A stretch of DNA of 33,311 nucleotides from Podochytrium sp. JEL0797. Taxonomy: Eukaryota; Chytridiomycota; Chytridiomycetes; Chytridiales; Chytriomycetaceae. How positions within the stretch are numbered: the first letter of the stretch is position 1; each line of letters begins with the position of its first letter. The position numbers and the translations under genes are program-made. Below, one piece after another: positions 9,928 through 19,562 of the stretch. The notes below the pieces were generated by a model. That model searched no databases and was not told the origin of the DNA. It saw only the letters and a program-made list of their open reading frames with translations. The DNA is taken from the NCBI GenBank assembly GCA_027596195.1, contig JADGJG010000185.1, forward strand, positions 1 to 33,311, read 5' to 3'.

Positions 9928-12900
9928 TCATTCCATCCCCTCCCCAACCCCCTCCCGTCCCATCGTTTCAAGCCGGTCAGAAACAATCGTCGCATACTCA
10001 ATCGCCTCATCCGGGAACCGCGCAATCTTGGCGATCGTGATGCCATAGTGCGGAAGATTTGGGACACCATCTTGGATTTGATACTTGTATTGAATCGTGA
10101 CGGAATTGTTGCGTTCGGTGCTCTTGTTTTTTATTGGCGTGCGTGTGTGGGTTGGAGAAAACGCGCGGGACCAACACACACACACACTCACCTCGACTTG
10201 CAAATGCAACTTGACGACATTCGAAAACGCGGCCGATACCACGGCTCCGAGTTCCGTGAAATGCGTCGCGAGGAAACTGAAGGCGTTGGTTCGCGCGAGT
10301 TGTTCGGTGATGGCGATTGACATGGCGACTCCGTCTACGTGAGAGGTTCCTGATTTGTTGGAGCGGGAGGGGTGGGGGGGGTTCGGTCTCTCGTTTCCCC
10401 ACGCGACGCCGTAACACTTGAATTTTTTTTAGTCACCTCGCCCGAGTTCGTCAATCACAACGAGACTCGTGTCGCACACGTTCTGAAGAATAAAAGCGGC
10501 TGTTTTTTCGGTATTTGTGTGTTTGTGGATTGGGCGTATGAAATCATTTGATCAAAAAAATTCTCCCGCAAACCCCCTCCCTCACCTTCGCGCATCTCCG
10601 ACATGAACGAAGAAGCCGACGCGTCCACAACCGAGTCACACCCAATTCTCGAAAACACTTGCTTATGAAGCCGGAATGAAGCGTATTCTGTGTATGTGTG
10701 CGTGCCCAACGAATTAGATCTTTTACAAAAAAAACCACACAGACTGACGCACCTGCAGGAACAAAAGACCCCATCTGCGCCATAATATTCAACAACACAA
10801 CCATCTTCAAATACGTCGTCTTGCCGCTCATATTGGGACCGCTGATGATTTGCAGGTTCCCTTCGTCCGAGCAGTAAATGTCGTTGGGTATGCATTCGTT
10901 GCCGGTCGAGGCGCTGATGTGGTCTTTAATGGGGTGGCGTCCAGATTTGACGGCGTACTATGGAGATGGAGAAAATGAGTGGGGGTTGAGTGAGGGAGGC
11001 ATCAGGAAAATTGGGAACAAACCGTTTCAGTAAACTCGGGTCTGACGTAATCGCTTGATTGTGCGTCCATCGCAAAAGCACCCAGCATATCCACCAACGC
11101 GATATTTTCTATAGAAATCAGCACAGTGGTGTGAGAAGAGCCAAAAAAAAACCGCGCACACACACACACACACACACACCAGAAATCTTGTACAAAGCGC
11201 TCGCAAACTTGGTAATCTCATACACGAGCTCCTGAATAATCCGATCGCTCATCAAGTACACTTCCGCCAAACTCTCATTAATGCGTTCGTTGAGACCACA
11301 CAGCGCGAGGGTCGTGAACGTGGCCATCTTTTTGGACTTGACCACGTTGATGAATTCGCGGGGAAGAGGGCCACCGCCGTTCAAGTTGTCGAGGTCCGCG
11401 GTGGAGGCTTTGAGGGTGTATCCTTGGGTGGTTGTGAAGTTGGTTTTGAGGGTGATGCCGTATGTGGCTGGTGCGGGGGGGAGCGGTCGTTCAGAACTCG
11501 AAAATCGGACACGAAAAGGAAAGGAAAATACCAGAATACTGCGTCACCAAGTCATACACGTCGTTCGTGGACTCGCGATACGTCTGTCTCGCCACGTCGA
11601 GCAACCCATTCCACCCAGCCTTGATGGCGTAGCAGCGCTGGTTGCGCATCCCTTGCACACTCTTTTGGAGAGAAATGTCCTCGTTGATGCGGTTGTCAAT
11701 GATTTCGAGGAGACGCGTTAGGGCTTCGTTGTTTAAGTTCTGGGGCAATTTCGGAGGCGATGAGCACGATTCAAAATACCGCGATTTACTCCGGGAGAGG
11801 GGTTACCTTCATGATGTAAGACAAGATGCTCGATTGGCAATCGGCGAGACTGTTGTAAATGTCCGTGACCCATTTGGACAGAACGTGCTTGAGCGAGATG
11901 ATGGCGGTAATGTAGTTCTCGGTGATTTTGATGGTGTGCACCTTGGGACGGTAGAGAATCTGTTGCGCGCACGGGTGTGCCAAAACACGAGATGAGGACG
12001 TCACAGAATGAATACGCGGAAACAAATTCGAACGCGCAATAAGTGCTACACAAACCGTCGTAATAACTGATTCCAAATCCACAGACGCCTTCAACGCGGT
12101 TCTCAAATCGTCCAACACGTGTCCACCCGACAGTTCCTTGAGCTCTTGAACGGCTTCGAGTCGCTGTTCAATTACTTCCAACGTGCTCGAAGGCTGCAAC
12201 ACGTTCATGCGGAGGATCCGGTTGCCCATGCTCGTGAGACAAGATTTGCTGAGGATTCCGTATAGCGAGTTGATGGTTTTGTTGGTTTGGAGGTTGATGA
12301 CCAACTCGAGGTTTCGCGCCGTGATATGATCTGATGATTGTTTTTAGGAGGGTGGGTTGGTTTCGGTTTGGTTCGCGGTTCTGGGGGTCGCTGTTCTGTT
12401 TTTTCGCAATTCGCGGGTTCGCAACTCACCGATGGACATTGTGCCGTCGGCTGAAAAGTACTTGAATTTCAGACTCCGTCTGTAAAAGGTGATGTCGTCG
12501 CGTTCTTCGATAAAGGACAGAATGGCCGCGACGCAGGCCGTGGCAAAGTACCTTTTTGAGTGGGTTGAAAACGGAGTCAAACACAAACGCGCCTCAAAAG
12601 CAAACAAGAAGACGAAGAAACGCGCTTACAGCTTCGTCGAGAGACCAGGAATAATGTTTTCGTGAAAGGAGTACGCTTGGATGTTCTGGAGACCTCTGGG
12701 CTGGTTGAACAGGCTTCGGTTGACGGGAACGAGGATTTCGGCGCCAAAGTTGTCCTCCACTATTAATATCGAGCAGTGTTTAAGGGGTGTATTCGGATAA
12801 CGAAGATACAAATCCCGGGATCATACGGATTTCAACGAGACGCGACTTTGTGGGTTCGACGACCGTGTTTGGGACGAGGATCTGGTTTGATCGGAATGAG

Positions 12901-13412
12901 ATCATTCGCCCAAGCACAGAAGATAAGGCCAGATACCTCTGTGGGCGGCACCAAGTACAGCTGCTGCAGTGTCTTTGGATACAGGTGACTGTCAGCGAAC
13001 TGACTCAGCGAAAGCTCGCCCGTGCTCTTGGAGAAGCAGACTACAGCAACCTCGGATGCTGTGCCTGGTGGAATGCGATGAGATGGTGGGTGTTTTGTTT
13101 CGGCGCGTCGTCGACTTCCATAGCACGCGGCACTCGGCTGGATCCACTCGCAACACATCGCCAGGCATCTCCAGGTATCGCCACGCTAGACATTGCTAGA
13201 GATCTCTAGACTTCTCTAGACATTGCTAGGCATGTTAGAAACCGCCCTAGAAACTCACCGCGCCCCTCGCTGATGGCAACCACAACATCGCGTCGCTCGC
13301 CCGCCGTCGTGGCCAGCGATGCTGCTGTTGAGGGTCGTATACCCGTAGAAGGTCGGAACGACGAGGATACCGAAGTCGAGGGGAGCAGGGACGACGAAGG
13401 GCGAGGCGGCAT
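9928..13412 (-). CDS. MSH4: MSH4, meiotic MutS homolog
   Basis: Fifteen exons: 13412-13259, 13064-12937, 12881-12827, 12759-12630, 12551-12430, 12330-12056, 11959-11807, 11739-11532, 11467-11180, 11108-11023, 10957-10753, 10687-10586, 10499-10437, 10349-10192, 10122-9928; 773 aa. Every junction is in phase and restores alignable sequence. Features in order: start of the core (VVVAISEGRG, then LSQFADS), the lever and clamp helices, Walker A GPNMSGKTTYLK (near residue 573), SFMSEMRE, Walker B VVIDELGRG (near 650), and FLATHFTELG. MSH4 pairs with MSH5 to stabilise Holliday junctions and promote crossovers; it lacks the mismatch-reading N-terminal domain, as here. The C-terminus stops about 30 residues after PHYGITIAKIARFP, much earlier than in animals or yeast, so the dimerisation end may be shortened or an exon missed. 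Confidence 0.93.
11157..11179. repeat. (CA)11 microsatellite at an MSH4 splice donor
   Basis: Eleven CA units on the plus strand, read as GT units in MSH4, form the first bases of intron 9 (11109-11179). The 5' splice site GTGTGT is therefore the edge of the microsatellite itself. Confidence 0.75.
13186..13229. repeat. Direct repeat flanking a 14-bp palindrome inside MSH4 intron 1
   Basis: CTAGACATTGCTAG occurs at 13186-13199 and again at 13216-13229. Between them, and overlapping the first copy by four bases, is the perfect palindrome CTAGAGATCTCTAG (13196-13209). Further CTAG and CTCTAGA words surround it. The whole lies in the unusually long (194 nt) first intron of MSH4. Confidence 0.65.
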
Positions 13413-13585
13413 TTTTTGAATTTTTTTTCTTGTCAGCCAAGCATTCGCACATGAAGTCGACAAATTGGGAATTGAACCGGCTTGTGGGATCAAAGGCGCT
13501 TCGCATTTGATTTTCAAATGTATTTCACTTATGTATTTAAAAGAGGGAAGAACGCGTTTAGACCACACAAAACAGGCTAATCATC

Positions 13586-14485
13586 TCATACAGTTTGTTT
13601 TTGCCCCAAATTGCTCCACTGGGTGTTGAGGTGGCCTGACCATGGACTCACGCCCTTGCAACTGCCTCGGTCTGAGAACTTGACCGCATCGATCCAGGTA
13701 TTGCAGTTCTGGCAAAATATTTGAACTCTCTGTACTCTCTGGATCGGCCGGGTGAGGAAATGACGGTGTACCTTTGGCGTGCAGCAGAACTCAACGCCGC
13801 GTTCGTACTTTGCCGAAAAGTCGACCCAATCCTTGGACGCGACTTGGCTGAAGTCCACATGGGCCTCCATAAACGCACGCAGCGAGGCAAAATTATCATC
13901 CTCATCCCATTCATTGGCCCACTTGAGAATCACTTGGAGTTTGACGGTCGAATCCGATGCGGCCCCGAATTCTGACAACAACTTGCCAAGAATGACTTCA
14001 TCCATAAAGCGGCAGCTGAACTCCTCGGATTCAATTGCGGTCAGTCAGTTCTTCTTGAACCAAGCCGTGCAAGCCGAGAGGAGGTTTTCGTCCTGCAAGA
14101 ATTGCGCGTTGACTGCGAGGGGAACGAATGAGTTTTGAACAATCGTGCCGTGGGCAAACTCTGGTATGTTGGCGTAAATGCATTCAAGGTTGAAGCGGAA
14201 GTGGGCTGGATGTGGCGCGTTGACTCTTATGGGCATATCAAGTGGCCTGTCCTGGACCTCGACAAAGCTCAGATGAGCGGCAAAGTACGGGTTCCTGAGG
14301 AGGTAAGCGCTGTGGGCGGCGATAATCTCGCCAGAGCTCGGTTGTAGAAGGATATCAGCGTTTCCAGCGTCTCCGATCAATTCGGCGGCTTCCGGACCAG
14401 TGAGCAAGGGTTCCAAAGGTGGGCTCATGCAGAGTGAAAATTGAATGGTGACTTGACGAATGTTGGATGTGGCGTTGGAACGCAT
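13586..14485 (-). pseudogene. BTB-BACK protein gene, copy A, interrupted by an in-frame TGA
   Basis: Reading minus from 14485, the frame aligns with the intact copy at 19800-20702 over the whole length. It has a BTB/POZ half (DILLQPSSGEIIAAHSAYLL, then NPYFAAHLSF), a BACK-like helical half (KLQVILKWANEWDEDDN) and the Cys module (IFCQNCNTW...C). A TGA at 14045-14047 replaces Trp144 of the intact copy; the frame continues without shift for 153 more codons to a normal stop at 13586. TGA is a genuine stop in neighbours such as DnaJ and the second oxidase, so this is a nonsense mutation, a read-through site, or a stop removed by splicing: a 45-nt in-frame GT...AG segment with a CTGAC branch-like site spans it. 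Similarity extends upstream of the ATG (SSAPTATSQPS), so the true start may be earlier. Confidence 0.72.
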
Positions 14486-14652
14486 TGATGGCTGACTGGT
14501 GGCGGTGGGGGCCGATGAACGATTCTTAAGTGTCGTCTTCGGACGAAACTCTGACTCACCGATGAATGTTGAATAAGTTGTTCATTTTTTTCCATTTGTT
14601 CTTATTGATCTCAAAACGAAGGAAGGTTGTATCAATTAATCAATCAATACAT

Positions 14653-15105
14653 TTACATCTGGCAAAAATGCGCGATGACGGCCAGGGGAACGAATGAGTT
14701 TTGCGCAATCTTGTCGACGGCGAACTCTGGCGTGTTGGCGTAAATGCATTCGAGGTTGACGCGGAAGTGGGCGGGGTATGGCCGGTTGATTTTCATGGGC
14801 ATTTCGAGAGACTTGTGTTGACCCTCGGCAAAGCTCAGGTGAGCAGTAAAGTAGGGGTTTCTGAGGAGGTAGGAGCTGTGGACGGCGATGATCTCTCCAG
14901 GGCTCGGTTGCAGAAGAATGTCAGTGTTGGAGGTGTCTCCGATCAATTCGGCAGCCTCAGGACCAGTGAGAAAGGGCTCCAATGATGGTTTCATGCAGAG
15001 TGAAAATTGCATGGAGGCGACGTTGGAGCCCGTGGCTGGTTGGCTGGTGGCGGTGGGGAGTTCGGTTTTTGTTTTGATTTCTGCGCCACCCACCTGCCTC
15101 CTCAT
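14653..15105 (-). pseudogene. BTB protein gene, copy B, truncated after the BTB domain
   Basis: Starts at the ATG at 15105 (MRRQVGGAEIKTKTELPTAT) and gives 150 aa. It is very close to copy A through the BTB/POZ region (FLTGPEAAELIGD, DILLQPSPGEIIAVHSSYLL, NLECIYANTPEF). Similarity stops abruptly at AVIAHFCQM, where copy A goes on as AVNAQFLQDENLL; a TAA follows at once and the BACK half and Cys module are missing. It could act as a BTB-only protein, but the sharp break inside a conserved helix looks like a 3' truncation, perhaps from the event that created the A/B tandem. The downstream 150 bp are AT-rich and show no missing exon. Confidence 0.68.
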
Positions 15106-15415
15106 CGCGGTTTTCTTTGGATAATTAAAATACTGAACAGATAGCCTTCGTGAAGAGGAACGTGTTTCTTTCAAACCCTCTTTACAACGCTTTGTGATGG
15201 ATTGCCAAATTCCAAAACCTCTAACGCCTGCTCGCCGCCTCCGATAACAGCGACTCCTATCATCCCCCCTTGGGCAAGTGCGTTGGTTTTTTTTTTGCCA
15301 GCGTGGATGAACTGTGGTCTGTGTGGATGATACACGGCATGTGTTGTTCGCGCGTGAGGAATGGTTTGTTTTGATTTCAAATTCTCTTCTGTCGGATTCG
15401 AAAAATATGTTAAAA
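15106..15415. other. Intergenic stretch with a doubtful short open frame
   Basis: The 310 bp between copy B and the TMEM17 gene hold no clear gene. On the minus strand a frame ending at 15171 reads ALAQGGMIGVAVIGGGEQAL, which has protein-like composition, but it has no ATG except an internal one and no convincing upstream exon. I do not call it as a gene. Confidence 0.25.
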
Positions 15416-16311
15416 TTATGCAGCCCGACTGACAACCTCATTCCACTCCCTATCCGCCTGCTCCGCCTCCAATATCCCTTCATCACTGCTCTCACTGCCC
15501 AAAGTGAGAAAGAACGAAGCAGCCTGGCTCTTGATGATGGTTTGCGCACTCACATAGCCAAAATATACTTCAGGAATCAACAAAATGCAATATGCGCTGT
15601 TGAGGGCGACTTCGAATGGGACAATGAATCCCCATCCCAGTTTGTTTTGCCAGCCCATATAATAGAAGCAGGTAAACATTTGAGGAAAGATGGTGAAGAG
15701 AAAACTTCCCGCGAGATCGGGAACCTGGTTTGTTGGGTGTTTGGCAATTTCGAATTTCGCGTTTCGACAAGATAACTCACGCGTTCTTTGAGATTGCCGC
15801 AATAGCCCAGCCACAATCGCAGTGGCTCTATAATGATGAAGAATATGTAAAAGATGGTCATCAGGAGCGTGTGGAAAGTTGTCGGACTGAAGTACAAAAG
15901 CTGTCAAAATTGAAAACAGCGATCAGAGCGAGCGAGCTTCGAAGAGGGGATCGAAGAAGTGGCCCACCTTCCATCGAATTATTATAAACTGTCCAATCGC
16001 CCAGATAGGAAACAACAGGATGTTGAAGAAAAGGAGCAGCTGAAAATGATGGTTCGACGAAATCTCGTATCCTGAATTCGTTGTCTGTCAATAACAAGCT
16101 TGCTGAATTCATTCGCGTTTTGCATCATACCAATCGCGCCTCGGTTGTTGATGGTGGCCAGGTGATACGGCACTATCATTTTTTTGGGGTTCTTGTACCC
16201 GGGGAAGACGCGTTCCGCGACTGATGAGTTGAAAGCTTCCAATTGACTCATGGACTGGAGATGCGGTTGCTGCTTCGGAGTCTGTAAGAGATTGGCGGCG
16301 TTCCTTTCCAT
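15416..16311 (-). CDS. TMEM17-family ciliary transition-zone membrane protein
   Basis: Four exons: 16311-16131, 16071-15968, 15900-15781, 15724-15416; introns of 59, 67 and 56 nt; product 237 aa. After a soluble N-terminus of about 60 residues there are four predicted membrane helices: QLLLFFNILLFPIWAIGQFI, TLLMTIFYIFFIIIEPLRLW, SFLFTIFPQMFTCFYYMGW and FEVALNSAYCILLIPEVYFG. The signature after helix 2 (EPLRLWLGYCGNLKERVPDLAGSF) matches TMEM17/TMEM216-type proteins. In animals and protists these sit in the MKS complex of the transition zone and gate entry to the cilium. Non-flagellated fungi lack a cilium, so its presence points to a zoospore. The C-terminal 35 residues are acidic (ESSDEGILEAEQADREW). 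It shares a 50-bp promoter with BCP1. Confidence 0.85.
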
Positions 16312-16361
16312 TTTTTGACAGGTCTTTTTTTTTTTTTTTTGCAAAATCGATTTCGAAAAAC
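16312..16361. promoter_or_regulatory. 50-bp divergent promoter between TMEM17-like gene and BCP1
   Basis: The two start codons are again exactly 50 bp apart. The stretch contains a long T run and TTTCGAAAAA (16351-16360), the same short palindromic core as in the TMA7/DnaJ promoter. Confidence 0.55.
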
Positions 16362-17449
16362 ATGTCCAGCAAACGCGCCGAGACCAAAGCAGAGGCCATC
16401 GCCCGCAAAGACGAGGAAGACCAGGAAGATGAAATGGACCACGATGACGACAATGAAGACGACAAGGAGGACGGCGAAGAGGTACAAAAACCCATGTCGT
16501 GTTTCACCCCACCTTGCCCACTCACGCAATTCAATACAACCCCAAAGGAATTAATCGACGTTGACTTTGACTTCTTTGACCCCAAAGAAATCGACTTCCA
16601 CGGCCTCAAGTCGCTCATCAAGCAAACCGTGGCCAACGACGCGGAGCAGTTCGACATCTCGGGACTCGCGGATCTGATCATTGCGCGTCCGCATTTGGGA
16701 AGCGTCGTCAAAGTCGATGATTCGACGGACCCTTACGCTGTCATGACGGTGTTGAGTCTTATTCCGGATTCCAAAACGGTGCGTTCGTATTCTTTTCACG
16801 ATGAAAAAACACGTGCTAACGTTTTCGTCCCGGGCCATCAGAAAAAGCTTCCTGCTCCCATTACCACCATCAAGGAATACATTCTCGCCAAGTCGGCCAA
16901 ATCCAACAAGGAGCACCACACGGGTTTCCAAATCTTGTTGAACACGAAAGCGTGTGGCCTTCTGGTGAATGAACGTCTCATCAACATGCCCCCGCAAATT
17001 GTCGTACCGATGCTCAAGATGTTGGATGAAGAGCTGGACTGGAGTGTGGAGGAGAAAAAGGAGAAGGAATTCGAGTACCTCTGCTACATTTCCAAAACGT
17101 ACCAGGAAGTGGAGCCGCTGACGGAGGAGGACGCAGACAATGAAGGACCCAGCAGAAAGAAGAAGAAGAAGGGAGCCAATAGCAAGATTGTGTTGAATTT
17201 CCAGGTCGAGGACGAGGTGTTCGAGAAGGTGGGTCAAATCGCATTGTTGATTGTCAACCCGGCTTCTCATCACACCATACGACACACAAACAGCATGCGG
17301 AATATCACTTTGACTTTCAATTCACGAACCAAACAGACCATTCGGAGCTGCAACAAACGGCAGGAATCAAAACAAGCCGTCGTCTGTACTTGATCAAGCG
17401 AAGCAATCTGAAGGCTGTTCACAACGATATGAAGGAGCTTTTGAATTGA
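16362..17449 (+). CDS. BCP1: BCP1/BCCIP family nuclear protein
   Basis: Exons 16362-16481, 16548-16778, 16842-17228 and 17294-17449 give 297 aa, close to yeast Bcp1. The first two introns (66 and 63 nt) are stop-free and in frame; the second carries a clear CTAAC branch site. The protein has an acidic Asp/Glu-rich start, then [18 protein letters not shown], the hallmark of the family, followed by the conserved fold ([21 protein letters not shown]) and a basic KKKKKG insert. The final exon adds [19 protein letters not shown]. Yeast Bcp1 is a chaperone for ribosomal protein Rpl23 and aids nuclear export; animal BCCIP binds BRCA2 and p21. Ribosome-assembly work is the likelier role here. Divergent partner of the TMEM17 gene. 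Confidence 0.9.
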
Positions 17450-18677
17450 TTCTTTCCTTGTTCCCAAAGTGAAGTAAATAGTTTTTTCCTGCTGTTCGTT
17501 TCAAAAGCCCTCGGTGGGTGTCGCGAAAAGTCAAAACAAAACCCGAAGCTCCCAGCAATAGATTCCAATTCCCCTCTCTATCAATGCACAATTTTTGTAA
17601 GACGAAATCGCTTTCAAGTCGTCTCTCTGGGAGAATTTTACTTGCAACTCGCGCTCTCACACATAAAAATAGTTTAAAAATTCTTTTTCCTCTACGCAGA
17701 TGCAGCATGAGGTGGAGAGTAGATTCCTTTAGAGTGTTGTAGTCAGACAGCCTGCGGCCATCCTCGAGCTGCTTTCCAGCAAAAATGAGATGCTGCTGGT
17801 CCGGTGGGATGCATCAACGTAGTATGTGAGAAATGAAAGTGAGGAGGAGAGACAGGAGTCTCGGATGCACGGTGGAAGAGCTGGGTGCTCGAAAACTTTT
17901 CATTTCTTTTTATTCTTTCTTTTGTTCACCACTTGCGCTTACTCGCTCATCCCTCAAGATTCCCTCGTACCCTTAATCTTGGCGTTCACATTATTAATGG
18001 TATCGGATCGGGACTCCTGTGCCAAGCAACGCCTTCTCTCCACCGCAATCGTCTGCACCCCCCGAACCGCTTCTCTTTGGTCGAATTGCCAAGGAATTAG
18101 AAAGCACTATAATAAGTTGGCAGTTCACCCCGTCTCCGCAATTTGTTCCACCAGCACAGCTCTCGACCCAGAATATGCGTGATTGCGTTTATCGGACGCG
18201 TCAGCCCCCCCCCCCCCCCTCCGCCCGCCTCGCCCCTTGAAACGAAAAACGCTTTTCTAGCACTTTTCAACAACTTCTCCTTCTCAAATCAATATCTAAA
18301 TTCTTAATGAAACCCCTTGATGGTGATCGACAGCTGGACGCAGACGATATGATGTGCCGAGTGCACTGACCACGAGCACATCCTCATGAGAGCCAAGCCA
18401 TTCCCGAAAGCTGACGAAAACCGTCTGCATTTTTCAATATAAATTCCAAAATTCCTGCAGTTGCATATACTATTCATCAACTTTTGGGAGGGAAAAATCA
18501 TTAGTAGCAAACCCCGGGAGCACATTGTGAACGCCCACAGTATCGCCACTGAGCCTTGCGCATGTCTGGAGATTGCCATGCAATGCATGATCACAATCGT
18601 GAACCGGGAAAAAATTCTCGTTACTTGCATTTCTTCGCGTCATAAAAATGAGTTACGCTTATATTTTAGGGGTTCAT
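17450..18677. other. 1.2-kb region without a supported gene
   Basis: Between two converging genes. Several short frames exist but none has a convincing start, family match or splice pattern. The most protein-like is a plus-strand stretch ending near 18180 (EPLLFGRIAKELESTIISW), which could be an exon of something unrecognised. A C15 homopolymer lies at 18205-18219. I see no tRNA-like fold or T-loop consensus. Confidence 0.4.
18205..18219. repeat. C15 homopolymer
   Basis: An uninterrupted run of 15 C within otherwise mixed intergenic sequence. Length may be uncertain for technical reasons. Confidence 0.7.
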
Positions 18678-19562
18678 TCATTCCTCAACCTCCGCCAAAA
18701 ACGCGCTCGAACTCAGTGCAATCCAAGCAGTCCCCGACTGCCCACCCAGCTCCACCAACCCTGCCTCCTTCGCCATCCGCGTCAAATCCTTGAACCCAGC
18801 ACACCCCCCACGTTTGTAAATCAACGGGTTGCGCTCGAGCACCTTGCTTCCAACGTCACTGCGACGCGGTTGCTCATTCCCCAAGCGATAGAGCTCCTTC
18901 AACGTGTCAATCAAAGGCTCAAAAAACTCGAGTTCATTGGTCGATTGAGAAACGAGATGCATGGCCTCGAGATTCGATGCGAGACCTGCAGCCATATCGA
19001 CCGGAACCAAAGGCGGACTCATTGCAGGACTTACTGCGTCCACCCCGGCTTTCGCGTTTCCGTCTACTCCTTTCGAACCACCCTCCAACACATCAAGCTT
19101 CCAGTCCAACACGACACTCGCTTGCGCACGCATCACAGACGTGGCTTTTTGCATGGGTTCGATCAAAACAATGAAATAATTCCTGTTGCGCAGCACGCTT
19201 AATGCACTGCAGAAGTCCTTATCTCCAGAGATGAGGACGATCGTAGCAGGGGCTGGATTGTCGATGGCAAAGGTGAGCATGTCGACCATGAGTTTGGCAT
19301 CTGCCATGTCTTTGCGGTTGTCGTGCGGACAGTGGATCAGCGAGACGCCCGAGCGGCTCAGATGGATGCGCTTCTCCTCGGCACAGGTCATGATGTCGAG
19401 GTAAGCATTGAAGCAAATCATTGCGCCGAAGGACGAGAGGACCACGTTGCGGATACGGTCCACGACGTCGTATCCTTTGGCGAGACGTGGCACTTGGCAG
19501 TTTTCGTAGTCCCAGAAGACGCCGACTTTGGTAGCGTGGGGAAGCGGTTTGGGGGTGTCCAT
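18678..19562 (-). CDS. NYN-domain putative RNase with C-terminal LOTUS/OST-HTH-like domain
   Basis: Single exon, 294 aa from the ATG at 19562 (MDTPKPLPHATKVGVFWDYE); an upstream in-frame ATG at 19679 would add 39 residues of poor quality. The NYN domain (PIN-like fold, residues about 10-165) has the expected acidic cluster: WDYEN (Asp18), ADAKLMVD (Asp88, Asp94) and ISGDKDF (Asp113, Asp116), which in this family hold Mg2+ for RNA cleavage. After a Pro/Ala/Val linker, residues about 220-290 (EPLIDTLKEL, GSKVLERNPLIYKRGG, FKDLTRMAKEAGLVEL) look like a LOTUS/OST-HTH winged helix that binds RNA. The pairing resembles animal MARF1/limkain b1 in miniature. Role in RNA decay or silencing is inferred. 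Confidence 0.82.
   Translation of the reverse strand: MDTPKPLPHATKVGVFWDYENCQVPRLAKGYDVVDRIRNVVLSSFGAMICFNAYLDIMTCAEEKRIHLSRSGVSLIHCPHDNRKDMADAKLMVDMLTFAIDNPAPATIVLISGDKDFCSALSVLRNRNYFIVLIEPMQKATSVMRAQASVVLDWKLDVLEGGSKGVDGNAKAGVDAVSPAMSPPLVPVDMAAGLASNLEAMHLVSQSTNELEFFEPLIDTLKELYRLGNEQPRRSDVGSKVLERNPLIYKRGGCAGFKDLTRMAKEAGLVELGGQSGTAWIALSSSAFLAEVEE

Noticed and set aside
13186..13229. CRISPR-like array
   Set aside because: Only two 14-bp repeats with a palindrome between them inside a eukaryotic intron; no regular spacers.
14045..14047. TGA read as tryptophan (altered genetic code)
   Set aside because: Intact genes here (DnaJ, oxidase 2, MSH4, BCP1, chitinase, CD225) end with TGA at the expected family length, so TGA is a normal stop.
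8663..16841. Several introns are multiples of three and stop-free (DnaJ 78 nt, BCP1 66 and 63 nt, MSH4 96 nt), suggesting regulated retention
   Set aside because: With about 40 short introns a handful are expected to be like this by chance; family alignments fit better with them removed.
18304..18630. 108-codon minus-strand frame in the 17.4-18.7 kb gap
   Set aside because: Atypical composition, no family resemblance and no supporting neighbours; likely chance.
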